Source: Erodium maritimum
Taxonomy: Eukaryota > Streptophyta > Magnoliopsida > Geraniales > Geraniaceae
Reading direction: 5' to 3'
Length of the DNA: 64,000 nt
Assembly (NCBI GenBank): GCA_963921825.1
Contig: OY997592.1
Span: 31,351,730 to 31,415,729 of the forward strand
Shown: one piece after another, positions 45,861-57,000 of the stretch
Position numbering within the stretch: position 1 is the stretch's first letter
Layout of the letters: every line of letters starts with the position of its first letter
Notes under the pieces: generated by a model
What the model saw: the letters and a program-made list of their open reading frames with translations, nothing else
The model's database searches: none
Told to the model about the DNA's origin: nothing
Program-made: the position numbers and the translations under genes

Positions 45861-48800
45861 TGTCATGCCCCAATTTCAGTAAACTGAACTCGGGACGCGA
45901 ACATTTAAAATAATAAACACTTTGAAACCTTTTCCATTTAAACATTTTAAAATACCAGTTTAGTTCAACAAAATAATATTTACAACTCAAAAATCAGTCC
46001 CAACAAGTGGACAAAAACATGGTATACGTCGCTAGACTCAAATAAACCCAGAAACTCGCTTCTAGCTCTTCAAGCTTCAGAAGCTCACCTAGTCCAGCCT
46101 GCGAACGGTACCTGTAGGAAAAGCAGCTAGGGGTGAGCGTTCGCTCACCACCACGGATAACCGACTGACTACGACATAATTAGCAGACAATGCCGGTAAC
46201 ACCAACACAAACTCAACACCGGGGAACACCATCCCCAACCCAAGTACTCCGACTGAACACACACCCACTGTTACCTTCCTTGACCAACTCAGCACCCTGA
46301 CACGTAAAGTAGACCCGACACAATGATCACGACCCCTCCCAAGGACTCAAAAGACCACCACGCAGCACCCAAGATCACTAAGGATCGCACACCAAACAAG
46401 ATCACAAAGGATCGCATACCAGCTGCCAACTGCTCAGTGCCAAGAACGCTCGCAACCTCCCGAGACTCTAACTCGGTCAGGCCAGCCAAAGAACGCTCGC
46501 AACCTCCCAAGACTCTAACTCGGTCAGGCCAGCCGAAGAACGCTCGCAACCTCCCGAGACTCTAACTCGGTCAGGCCAGCCGAAGAATGCTCGCAACTTA
46601 CCGAGACTCTAACTCGTAAGCCAGCCAAAGAATGCTCACAAACCCAAACCACACACGCGCGGCCAGGACCCCTTTATTGACGGGCGGGCCCCCTACCCCG
46701 TCTGAACATGCAGACGCATGTGCTCGTGGACCCCCGTTTCATGAAGCGGGCCCCCAACCTCAGGTAACCACAATCACAATCACAAGCAAGTTCAACAACC
46801 AGTAACAACACAGGTTCAACACTCACAGGCACTTATGGCCACCCAAGATACCAACAGTAAAACACGAACTCAACAGCCCCACAGGCACTCACGGCCTCCC
46901 AAGATACAATCACAGTAACTCACGGGCTCAACAACCCCACGGGCACTCACAGCCACTCAAAACCACCAACAGTAACTCACGGGCTCAACAACCCACAGGC
47001 ACTCACGGCCTCCCAAGACACCAACAGTAAAGACACGGGTTCAACAACCTCACGACACTCATGGCCACCCAAGACACCAACATTAAAGACACGAGTTCAA
47101 CAACCCCACGGGCACTCATTGCCACCCAAAACACCAAAGGTAAAGACACGGGTTCAACAACCCCACGGGCACTCATGGCCACCCAAAACGCCAAAGGTAA
47201 AGACACGGGTTCAACAACCCCACGGGCACTCATGGCCACCCAAAACACCAAAGGTAAAGACACGGGTTCAACAACCCCACGAGCACTCATGGCCACCCAA
47301 AACACCAAAGGTAAAGACACGGGTTCAACAACCCCACGGGCACTCATGGCCACCCAAAACGCCAACAGTACAACACGGGCTCTCAAGGCCACCCAAGACC
47401 AACCAGTAAAGTACGGGCTCTCAAGGCCACCCAAGACACAACTATACACAATCAACCTCCGGCATAAACAATGCCTCCAACAGTTCTAATATCAACAGTT
47501 TCACAAACAACCTCCGGGCATGGTCATATGCCTCCAGTACTCCTAATCTCGATAAGTTCGCAATCAACCTCTGGGCATGGTCATATGCCTCCAGTAGTTC
47601 TATTATCGCTAAGTTCTCTGCTCCTACGACACTACTAAGTGTCACGTGCATTCCCAATATTCGCTACGTTCCCGTATCATGCCTTTCTAATATTCGATAA
47701 ACCTACTTAACCCACGACACACCGGTGTCACATGGAATTCTAATGTTAACTTTCCCTAGTCAGGGCCGAGATCCGGCTACTTTTCCCTACCTCGTCCGTG
47801 TTCTCCCAAAAGCCAACCAACAAGCTCCGGCGTGATCTCAGTCACTCGCCTAGCTTTACTTTCCCTCGGTCTGCAGCACGATCTAATAAGAACACAATTT
47901 TAAACGCTTTTAAGCTTGCAGGCATAAGCTGAAGTTTAATAAACTTGACGCCCAAAAGTAACCCCGACAATGTCGATCACTCCCAAACTCCCCAATTACT
48001 CGACATTGTCGATATTGGACCCGGAAAAGCCCGATTCGCCCGACATGACGAATCTGCCCGGGTTTTGAAAACGCCCTTCCGGGACTCCGAAAATTCCCGT
48101 TTTCATTTCTACGGTCTTAGAATAATTCAAGGGTTCCAATGCAATCGACGGAATCAATTTCCAACTTCCGAGCGATTTAATTCGCGTTTGAAGTTTCTAA
48201 ACCCGATAATTACAACTTTCGCAATTTAATTCCAAATTTCGATCCGGGTGTGGATTAACGACTTGGAGAACGTCCTAAACCACCCGAACACGAAAACCCG
48301 ATACCCGGGCATGTGGGCCCCACACGGCCACAATGGAAAAATTCCCTTTTTGCCCCAAAACGTTCCTAACGAACCCCAAACCTCAACCATTCATCTTTAA
48401 ACCAATTCTAACCAAAACCCAACCATATTTGAATGTTTAAACTCAAACCCTAAAATTCGAACTTAACAAAACGAAAATCGGTTAGGTGCTCACCGTAGAG
48501 AATGACGGTGTGAACTCGATTCTTCTATCTTTGAGACGATCCAACGGTTTGATTGACGGGAAATCACTAAACTTCCAACACCTCCGTCTCTTTTCTCTCC
48601 TTCTTCTATCTCCCTTTCTCTCTCTAGAAACCAATTTTTCTCTTCTCCTTTTTGAAATGAACGTGTAAGTCATCTATTTCCCTTTTGTTTTAATTTAAAA
48701 AAATATCAAACTAACACCTAAAGTAGTCTTCCTTGTCTTGTCCCACACCTAACACCACCACTTGCTTGACAAGTGGCAAGGTGGGTCCCCCACCTTTTTG

Positions 48801-49200
48801 GGAAATATCTTCTAGATATTTTCCAATCAGATTCGCGAAATTCGGACGTTTTGGGCTCCGAACGGGCACTTTTTCCAAGAAATTACGAAACTTGGCGGGC
48901 TACAAGGAAACGGCTCAACTAAGACCACTGCGACGACGACTAAGCTTTTTGGACCCGAAACGGTCCTCGAATGGACCAAAACGTCGCTTGGTTGACTTTT
49001 CCAACGAAAAGTCAACATTTCCCAAATTGATCAGAAAGTTGCCCTGAGTCCCCTGGAACTCACTTTGGTCAATATCGGGGTCAACTTAAGCCCGGTATGA
49101 CCCTCGGGGTCAAGTTTAGGTTCAATCAAGTGTTTGCTGAATTTTTTTAAATTTTCCTGTTTTTCGCAGAGACTGGCGTTGACCGGGAGTGGTTATTACA
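45861..49200. mobile_element. Solo LTR E
   Basis: 3340 bp from TGTCATGCCCC to GGTTATTACA with a perfect 5-bp duplication AGTTT (45856-45860, 49201-49205). No internal genes. Carries about six copies of a 57-bp repeat at 47050-47400. Its 3' 1.4 kb closely matches the 3' part of copy C. Confidence 0.85.
47050..47400. repeat. 57-bp tandem repeat, about six copies
   Basis: Unit includes GGTTCAACAACCCCACGGGC and ACTCATGGCCACCCAAAAC. Because 57 is a multiple of three, it makes repetitive open frames on both strands that should not be read as proteins. Confidence 0.9.
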
Positions 49201-50821
49201 AGTTTTAAATCCAAATTCTCAAAACTTGTTTTCCTTTTCCTAGAGCAACCCCAAACTAGGATTTTAAGCATAATCAAAGTTGAAACTATTTATAACAATG
49301 AGGTTAATGTTCTTATCTCTGGAAAATAGGCAGACGTTTTGCATCTCAAAAATGAAGTTCACTATAAAAGAATAGAACAATTTTTAGAAAGTGATTCAGC
49401 AAAAACACGGGTGTTATACTTCCAAAACCTTTTTGAAAAACATGTTTGTTCTGACTTACCTAATGCCTTTTGGGACATGAAACACCATATGGTAGATCTT
49501 CCAAATGAACCAGATTTCAGTGATAAATTCATATCTACAAAAGCACGTCCATTTCAGATGAATGCTGATATTGAACGGTTTTGTAAGACAGAGATCCAAG
49601 ACCTTGAGATCAAAGTATTAATTTCAAAATCCAGATCTCCTTGGTCATGTGCTGCTTTTTATGTCAATAAAGCTTCCGAAATAGAATGTGGCACACCCCG
49701 ATTAGTAATAAATTATAAACCTCTGAATAAAGCTTTTAAAAGGATTCGTTATCCGATTCCAAACAAAAAAGATTTGTTACAAAAACTTCATTCTTCTTTT
49801 CTTTTTTCCAAATTTGATTTAAAATCAGGTTTTTGGAAAATTAAAATTGACCTCAAAGATAGATACAAGACGGCCTTTACTGTTCCTTTCGGTCAATATG
49901 AATGGAATGTCATGCCATTTGGTTTAAAAAATGCTCCTTCTGAATTTCAGCGAATTATGAATGATATTTTTAACCCTTACTCTGATTTTTGTATTGTTTA
50001 CATTGATGATGTACTTGTTTTCTCAAAATCTTTTGACCAGCATGTGAAGCATCTAAAGACATCTTTTTCCGCAGTAAAGAAGAGTGGTTTTGTTGTCTCA
50101 GCCAAAAAATCTCCCTCTTCAAAACTACAATTCGTTTCCTTGGGCATAACATTTCTTGTGGAAGGGTAGCGCCCATTGTACATTCACTACAATTTGCAAA
50201 CAAGTTTCCGGATCAGATTCTTGATAAACAAGTCTAAACTATGTCTTAGACTTTTGCCCAAATATCAATAGGTTAGCAAAACCTTTGTATAATAGGTTAA
50301 AGAAAAACCCTGAACCATGGAGAAATAGGCACAATGTGCTCGTCCAACAGATTTAAAAACAGGTCCTTACTATCCCTTGCTTGCATTTCGTAGATCCTCG
50401 CCTCCCTATGGTCATAGAAACTGATGCTAGTAATATAGGATACAAGGGAATCTTAAAGCAAAATATATGAGGAAAAGAGTCTATAATTGCATATACCTCA
50501 GGTCATTGGAACGATACACAAATCAATTATTCCACCATCAAGAAAGAAATTTTGAGTATTGTTTTATGTATTTCAAAGTTCCAATCGGATCTTCTAAATC
50601 GAAAGTTTCTTCTTCGTATTGATTGCAAGTCTGCAAAAGAAGTCTTACAAAAAGATGTTAAAAATATTGCCTTGAAACAAATTTTTGCCCGATGGTAGGC
50701 TATTTTAAGTGCTTTTGACTTTGACATAGAATTTATTAAAGGAGATACAAATTCCATACCAGATTTCCTAACTCGTGAATTCTTGCAAAACAGATCCAAG
50801 CACAAGCAAGCCTTTGCCTAA
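49201..50821 (+). pseudogene. Pararetrovirus reverse transcriptase and RNase H
   Basis: 49339-50169 is an open 276-residue RT region. It includes SRSPWSCAAFYV, FDLKSGFWKIKI, VPFGQYEWNVMPFGLKNAPS and the catalytic VYIDDVLVFS (about 49996-50025). A stop and frame changes follow. RNase H is then recognisable from about 50395 (VIETDASNIGYKG, TIKKEILSIVLCI, LRIDCKSAKEVL), with stops at least near 50470 and 50697, ending at the TAA 50819-50821. The Caulimoviridae order RT then RNase H with no integrase separates it from gypsy elements. Confidence 0.9.
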
Positions 50822-51722
50822 GAAAAAGAAAGAAGTCACAATCATCTCGGTGGCAAAAACATTACAGACATATGCAGAAACGACAAAGCAAAACCTAGAA
50901 TCAACGTCTCCATTTGAGTCTAGCAAAACACCAGAATTACAAAAGTGGCTCGTGGCCTTGTCTGAAGACCCTTTGTTACTCAAAAAGCTTCAAGCTCTTC
51001 CATCTCATCTGGTGTCCTCAGGTCAGAACCTTGCCTTCAAAACCGAGAAGGAGATTATCTCACCCTCTCAACGATTTTCCCAAAACATTTCAAACATGAA
51101 AAAGGAGAACCATCTTTTTCAAAAAAATATTTTGGTTTCTCCATATAATTCTCAAACTGTTTTTCGGTCAAACTCAAAATATCAAAAATATTTTTACATA
51201 GACAAAGTGGATGTACTCCCGGTTCTTACTTTAGAACCAGGGTTTTTTGACTTAGATCCTTTCAAAACCATTGAAAAATTTGTTCCTAAAGGCTGGTTTT
51301 TCACTCTTCTTTACTTAACAAAAACCCCAGCCTATTACCTAAGTATTATGGAAGACACTAAATCAGTTGAGTTCAAACATTATGTCGACCAAAAGTCAAA
51401 CCCGGTGTCAGATTCACCCTCATATTTAACAGCAAAAATCCAAAAAAATACTTACCATTGCTGGGAACATCGTCGGACATCAACAAGCTCTATTTCTCAC
51501 CCAGAAATCTAGAGCAAATGCACTGCTTGCTTCAGCCAAAATCGAAGAAGAGTATGAAAATGCTCTAAAACAAATCATGCAAAGTATCAATGGCTCTACC
51601 AAAGCTTCGTCAGAAGAAGGATCCGAGTCAGACACGTCGTCCCAAGCACCAATAATCAACCTTGTTGACGATAATGAGGAGCAATTGTCTCAACCCCCAT
51701 TCTTTGGGAACTCAGGGTTATG
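50775..51722 (+). pseudogene. Pararetrovirus ORF2, unknown function
   Basis: A separate frame overlapping the end of ORF1 by about 45 nt, with no ATG at its start (first sense codons after a TAA at 50769). It is open for 245 residues, then shifts frame near 51430-51450 and continues to a TGA at 51720-51722. The N-terminus is basic (PLPKKKKEVT); a central region has SKYQKYFYIDKVDVLPV and FVPKGWFFTLLYL; the C-terminus is acidic and serine-rich. I recognise no domain. A second ORF after RNase H is reported for Florendovirus and supports that assignment. Confidence 0.7.
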
Positions 51723-51850
51723 ATATTGGTAAGCTTTTGTTACAAAAAAAAAAAGAAAAAAAAAGAAAAATAGAAAAAAAGAAAAAAAATACAAATAACA
51801 CAATTATCTTTCTTTGTATGTTGTACTATTCATAATACGGTTTAACCGTA

Positions 51851-51851
51851 A

Positions 51852-51897
<46 letters not shown>

Positions 51898-51920
51898 TAA
51901 TAATAATAATTTATTATTAT
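51851..51920. repeat. AAT/ATA trinucleotide microsatellite
   Basis: About 20 AAT units with slight irregularity, in the viral intergenic region just downstream of A-rich sequence at 51747-51800. Confidence 0.9.
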
Positions 51921-52017
51921 TAAAAAAAATGAGAAATCTAAAAATTGCAAAATTTACAACAAGTAATTATTACTTGGGTAGCACATCATTGGTTGCTTCA
52001 TCTCATACTTGGCAAAA

Positions 52018-52329
52018 TTGGAGCATATGCATAATTGGAGCAAAAAGACAAGTGCATTTCAACTCATATGTCCTTATGTGCATGATGAGCCTTGTCTTGA
52101 AGTGCTTTGGAGGTCCATCTCACGAAGACTCATGCTCTTTCAACATGGAGGAGGAAGAAGACAACCCTATAAATTGGAGCATATGCATAATTGGAGCAGA
52201 AAGACAAGTGCATTTCAACTCATCCGTCCTCATGTGCATGATGAGCCTTGTCTTGAAGTGCTTTGGAGGTCCATCTCACGAAGACCCATGCTCTTTCAAC
52301 ATGGAGGAGGAAGAAGACAACCCCACAAA
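52018..52329 (+). repeat. 156-bp direct tandem duplication upstream of the viral TATA box
   Basis: Two copies (52018-52173 and 52174-52329), about 93-95% identical by eye, each starting TTGGAGCATATGCATAATTG and ending with GGAGGAGGAAGAAGACAACC. They lie just upstream of the TATA box in the place of a pararetrovirus promoter/enhancer. The ORF across them is a by-product, since 156 is divisible by three. Confidence 0.88.
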
Positions 52330-52344
52330 TAGTTGCATGGGGGC

Positions 52345-52352
52345 TATAAATA
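52345..52352 (+). promoter_or_regulatory. Viral TATA box (35S-type promoter)
   Basis: TATAAATA preceded by GGGGGC. Predicted transcription start about 52376-52379 (AACAACAACTTTC), which is where the terminal redundancy with 33318 begins. Confidence 0.7.
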
Positions 52353-52377
52353 GAAGGTTGGAGGCATGGCTCCAACA

Positions 52378-52650
52378 AACAACAACTTTCAGAGAACAAA
52401 TTCTGCAAAGTTCAACGGAAGCTCTCCTACACAACTCCTATCAAGTGGTGTTTTCTAGGTGGCCAAATTCCCATTTTGCCATTCGTTCAAAGTTCATGTA
52501 AGTTAATTTAAAAAAAACATTATGGTTGTATTATATTTTCCATTTTGTTGTTTAATTCCTCTTAAATAAATGGCTGGTTACACCGCCTGTTTTTATCCAT
52601 GTTTATTCTCGTTATAGTATTTAAGTTTGATATAAGTATGTTTATTGTCG
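52378..52650 (+). repeat. Right copy of the viral leader (terminal redundancy)
   Basis: About 270 bp matching the left leader. Contains a poly(A) signal AATAAA near 52564 and a splice-donor-like ATGTAAGTTA near 52496. The match ends near 52650, where the right inverted arm begins. Confidence 0.8.
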
Positions 52651-52654
52651 TAAA

Positions 52655-53160
52655 ATTATTGTTGTTTAAAGTTAATGTTTATGCTTAATTAATATTGTTT
52701 TTATTTCGTTTTAATATTATAAAAAAATTATTGTTTTTTAAAGTTAATGTTTATGCTTAATTAATATTGTTGTTATTTCGTTTTAATATTATGTATAATT
52801 TTGTTTTAATAGTATTTGTGTTCTAAGTGATTATTATTTGTCATATGTTATTAGTTTTTGCATGTTGATAGGACATATGCCTATTCTGTCATCTAGTATA
52901 ATCTGTCACTTAGTTTAATTAGTGTGTTTTAATTTGTCAAAGAATTAATCAGTGTGTTTTTAGTTAGTCTAATGTAATCTTGTATCTTATAATTATTTTT
53001 ATTTTAGTATTAAGTACTTATTATGTTTAATTATTTATAATAAAAATATTTAAAAAAATTTAATGTTTATTAATATTATTGTTATTTTAGAGTATATTTT
53101 GGTTTAAATAATTATTATTGTATTGTTATAATTATTGTTGTATTAACGTTTGGTGGCCCA
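52655..53160. repeat. Right inverted AT-rich arm
   Basis: An uninterrupted AT-rich stretch of about 500 bp that is the inverse of the left arm pieces, up to TTAACGTTTGGTGGCCCAA at its outer edge. No coding content. It separates the viral leader from the copia LTR. Confidence 0.78.
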
Positions 53161-55460
53161 ACTCACGCCTTCCCGAACCATTCTCAACACAACCTTGAGA
53201 AAAATATAATTTTCTCTCTACTCTTCCATGCTTACTTAACTCAACGAGACCACACTTATTTTATTTGGAAAACACCAACTCTTGGACTTCCAAGTTTGAC
53301 AAGTGTCTCACTTTGGTTTTGCATGCTTACTATTCCTAGACATGACTCCACTATATCATTTCAACAAAGCCCAACTCTTAGAATTCTCTTTATAACAAGT
53401 GTCTCATTTTAGGAGTAGTGTACATGCAAAAATACTCTATTTGAATTTCGAAAATTCAAGAGTCATTTTTACATATTAATTGCCCAACATAATATTAATT
53501 ATATGAAAATTCGAAAAATGAGTTAATGAATAAATAAATAATATATCAAATATAATATATTATTTCATTCACTTGAGGGACTTCAAAAGTTCAATTCGAT
53601 TTTGGGCTTGTTGTTGGGTGTGACCCTATATAGGCTCATATGACGTATGACAATGGGCCCGAAATCCTCGTTTCATCCACATGCCATAGTTTTTTTTCTA
53701 GCAAAGCAACATGACTACCCAAACGTGTATGATGATCATCAATTCGACTTAACCTTTCCCAATTAATATGTTAATCCTTCGGTCAATGATATCTTGATCG
53801 AATAAGGCATAGGGTCGTCATCCTTATTTTATTCGATCGTTGTTTCTTGATCTTAAGTAGACTGCCAGTGATAACGCTTTATCGATTCACATGGCCATGC
53901 TTTTTTGCAGTCCCACTTATCAAGAGGCCCAAACGATACCTCTCATATTTGTATGAGTGACATAACCCTTAACAGTCAACGACATCTCTCACATAGACAA
54001 TTATGTACCCAATCACAACCTTTATAATTGCCCGGTTAATGACAATGTTTAACTGTGTCAAAGCACATAACCACCTACGTAGAAATCATGATGACTATAA
54101 GGTCAAAGGACTTAAGTCATACTACGGTACTGAGAAATACTCATGACAGTTCCTATGTAGTATTCTCATAGTGGGTCATCAAATACCATTTCCCTAAATG
54201 GCATCTATAATTTGACTTCATATCCAATATGTATGATCAGTAAAAAGTAATCATCAGCCAACATCATGCAAGTCTTATTATATCAGTAAGACCAGGGATT
54301 AGTGAATAATACTTTATTACTTCTTAGAGTTTTACTATCAGGTCATCAACTCGATGATCTTAAGAAAGAGTATTATCCACACTATTAACATTTCGCAAAT
54401 GATAATAGTAGATCCAATGTATTAATGAAATGATAATGACGCCCAAAATCATGACTGGCCTAGGGCACAAAACCAACACCTAATCCCTATGTCTACGATG
54501 GGGGACAACATGATTATGGAGTTGAAGAGCCGCTAGAACCAACAACCCGAGTGCGACATGCATAACCTCGATGGTATCCTTCCCCTGCGAGGGACACGGA
54601 GCCTCCCCAAGGGGTCTAGAGACAGGTGGAGCCTCGATGGTACGCTTCTCCCCTGAAATGGATGGATCCGAGACTCCCACTCAAGACACCACGGAGACAA
54701 CAAACAATTTCTTCGTGAATCACCATGAGTCACTTCGGGCAGCTCTGGGTGCAGTTGAGGAGAAACACCCATAGCCCATTGAACTAGAGGCTTTCTGGTT
54801 CACAGCCTCATCCTTTCCTTGGCATACTCCTTGGGTGTCTAGTGCGACACACCAGTATCGACCAAGTTGAGACGGGGAAAGACCTCAAGATATTCTACAC
54901 TACTCACAATTGGAATAGGGACCGACCCCCTACAATCTCCCTAGAATTATATGGATTATTAGCTATAGGATCAATGTTCTTGTCATTAGAACTGTATCTC
55001 ATCCTTTTTACATTACTCGTAAGCATGTGTGGTCTTTATGTCCTTTCCACTTCTTATTAATAAATTGATCTTTCTTGTGTTCAAATTTTTTTTGTGGATT
55101 TTAAAATTATTTATTTGTTTATTAATATTTTTTTACATTTTTAAGAAAATATCATATTAATTTTCTATTTTTAATTCTAGTTTGATTTTTTATATATAAG
55201 GATATTAATGTTGTTTATTTGAACTTTTTCTTTTCATTTAAGTATAAGTATATAATAACTATATTTTTTTAAAGGTTTGTTACTATTTTTTCATGATAAA
55301 ATTCATAAATTGTTCATACATATAATAAAATATTTGTTAAAAAATTAAAAAAAATAGAAAAATACAAATACAATTAATCCTCGATTAATCTTCGACTAGT
55401 CTCCAATTAATCCCCAAAGGTTCTAGCCGCCCGACTAGCGCCTGCATTTTTTAGAACCTT

Positions 55461-56772
55461 GTTTGGAGGTTTGCGGTTCAGCAAACAAATCCTTGAAGGA
55501 TTGTAACATAACACCAATAACTTTAGGAATGACGGAAGAAAGACCTTGAGGAAGCAAGGGACTCAGATTGAAAGTGTCCATTTCCAAGCAAGAGATCAAC
55601 GAGATGGAAGGACCATGTACATAGAGGTTGTTGCATTGTTTGTGTGAAGGCCAATCTATCTCACCCTAGAGGATCACCTAGTAATATGATTTTCTCAACA
55701 GCAAGAGTAATTTCCATAGTACAACTAGCGAAATCCCAAATGATAGGAACCAAAGGGATAAGCCATTGAATGCCCAATATAACATCACAACCTTTAACTA
55801 ACAGAACCAAAAAATCGACTTGGAATGTTCGACCCTACAATACCTAAACCATCTTCTCACATTTGGCACCTATGAACAAGGTGTCACCATTCGCTACTGC
55901 AACTCGAATGGCATTAGTAGGAATAGTGTGACAACGAGCTCTCTTAGCCATAACAACACCAATGAAGTTATAAGTATTGTCGAAGTCAACGAGCGCTGAA
56001 CAGAAATATTGTTGATCTTACCAGATAATCTCATTATGTGATAACCAAAAAAATCCACATAAGGCATGCAACAAAATAATCGGATCACCTCCACTTGGCA
56101 TTTGATCGTCCTCCACCAAAGGATCCAGCGATGCCACACAATCCACAAACACGTCTCCATCGGATTGTGTGATTGAATCGCCCTCCACCAAGAGCTGGAA
56201 TAGTTAGGATTTGGCGCATTTGTTCTCCTTAGAAAACTTCTCCTCACACTCCACACAAAGTACCTTTTTGAAGCGGTCATCTCAAAACTGTCGTTGAGTT
56301 GCAGTAAGTGAAACATGAGTTTTGTGTTGAGGACTGAAAGATTTGGGTACTTGAAAGGACTTATGTATGGGTTGTGGTGGTATAAATCGAGATGGTAGAG
56401 AAAATCTGGGAGGTGGAAGCGGAGTAATACGAGTAAAGGAAGAACCCTTCTTTTCCAACCATTTCGCTATTAACAGGGCCTGATTAATTATGTGGGGAAA
56501 TGCAAACGCGTACCATCCTTTATATCTGGCTTCAAGTTACTAAGAAACATCGCCAAGGATCCTTATTGGAGAGATTAAGCTGGGTCACGATACCTTAGAA
56601 CACTTGAAAATAGGTCTCCACAGAACGTTCTTGCCTCAGGTGCGCCAGCTCTGACATGTAGTCTGTGTAGTCTCCGTCCGTAAAACGATGGCTTAAGGCT
56701 TCCAAGTATTCATGCCATGGTGGGTCAGTGATGCCTTGCCTCTAGAGTTGCCTGATGAAATGGAGGTGGCGA
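55461..56772 (-). pseudogene. Gypsy gag and protease remnant
   Basis: Minus strand, with frameshifts. A gag knuckle variant reads LCVECEEKFSKENKC near 56260 (family CFNCxEKFxPGHxC). A retropepsin follows near 55985 as ALVDFDNTYNFI, where intact elements have DSGSTHNF, and DVILGIQWL appears further on, the usual DVVLGMDWL box. This is the 5' half of the polyprotein whose 3' half is at 21784-24591. Confidence 0.82.
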
Positions 56773-56965
56773 AGCTGTAACACCCCGCCGTCCCACACAG
56801 GGCCCCACGCGCGGCGTTGTTAGGTCTGCAGCCCAATACACCTCAACCCCTCTGGTGTATTATCCACAGACAAATACCAACCTAGGTTGTTGGTGAGACT
56901 TGAACCCAAGACCTCACCCTTTATAGCATTTCCTTGAGTGATGCTATCACCAATTGAGCTGTAGA
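56773..56965 (-). mobile_element. tRNA-derived SINE-like insertion in the gypsy 5' region
   Basis: Minus strand begins with a Pol III A box (TAGCTCAATTGG, about 56950-56961) and a B box (GGGTTCAAGTCTC, about 56907-56919) at tRNA-like spacing, followed by a GC-rich body. A short direct repeat AGCTGTA occurs at both edges. A diverged relative of the B-box part lies in solo LTR B near 25475-25515. Element length is about 190 bp. No A-tail is obvious, so the call is tentative. Confidence 0.5.
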
Positions 56966-57000
56966 TTGCTCAATTGGTTCAAGGGCCTGGAAAATTGATT

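Larger units (their letters stand above)
33318..52650 (+). mobile_element. Endogenous pararetrovirus (Caulimoviridae, Florendovirus-like), defective
   Basis: Plus-strand order: leader (33318-33442, 35565-35706), ORF1 remnant (35707-36257, 37390-37894, 44295-45860, 49201-50821) with coat protein, zinc knuckle, aspartic protease, RT and RNase H, then ORF2 (50775-51722), an intergenic promoter region and a repeated leader (52378 to about 52650). One long polyprotein ending in RNase H followed by a second ORF of unknown function fits Florendovirus; Petuvirus is the nearest alternative. It is interrupted by a LINE retroposon, a hAT element and solo LTRs C/D and E. ORF1 has many stops, the movement protein is not recognisable, and protease and ORF2 are broken. 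This copy cannot make a complete polyprotein. Confidence 0.85.
28844..54478 (-). mobile_element. Copia-type solo LTR, split by the inverted-arm/virus complex
   Basis: Left piece 28844 to about 29395 begins TGTTGGAAATCTACGGAG; right piece about 53160-54478 ends CTAGGGCACAAAACCAACA. Both ends match a common plant copia LTR type, reading on the minus strand from TGTTGGTTTTGTGCCC. Flanking pentamers are CATAA (28839-28843) and CCTAA (54479-54483), 4 of 5 identical. Joined length is about 1.9 kb. No copia coding region is present, hence a solo LTR. The exact inner edges are obscured by the inverted arms. Confidence 0.65.
24936..55093. other. Unclassified segment X (three pieces) between nested LTRs
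   Basis: Pieces 24936-25069, 28258-28843 and 54479-55093 become one sequence of about 1.3 kb when the two solo LTRs are removed. A short possible duplication TGTGGAT flanks the outside. The composition is more GC-balanced than its host element. Minus-strand reading of 28322-28711 gives an open stretch with LRGLSTLVAAWFHF, vaguely gag-like, but I cannot assign a family. Confidence 0.35.
24592..55460. mobile_element. Interrupted TIR element (ends GTTCTAAAAAT) inside the gypsy pol
   Basis: The left end TGTTCTAAAAATCGG (24592) and right end ATTTTTTAGAAC (near 55458) are inverted. The left segment holds GCCTAGG/TTAATCGG repeats and then AT-rich DNA to about 24935; the right segment, from about 55090, mirrors this (AT-rich, then AATTAATCCCC and CGACTAG motifs). 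On either side the gypsy coding sequence resumes, so this element inserted first and later received everything between. Superfamily is uncertain; the duplication is not clean. Confidence 0.5.

Noticed and set aside
47003..47489. Open frames of 142-150 residues on both strands
   Set aside because: Artefacts of a 57-bp repeat, divisible by three, inside solo LTR E.
51929..52501. 190-residue plus-strand ORF over the viral intergenic region
   Set aside because: It spans the 156-bp duplication, the TATA box and leader; it lies in the promoter region and has no homology I recognise.
56905..56965. Possible tRNA gene (A and B boxes)
   Set aside because: The rest of the cloverleaf does not form and the sequence continues into a GC-rich body; a tRNA-derived SINE is more likely.
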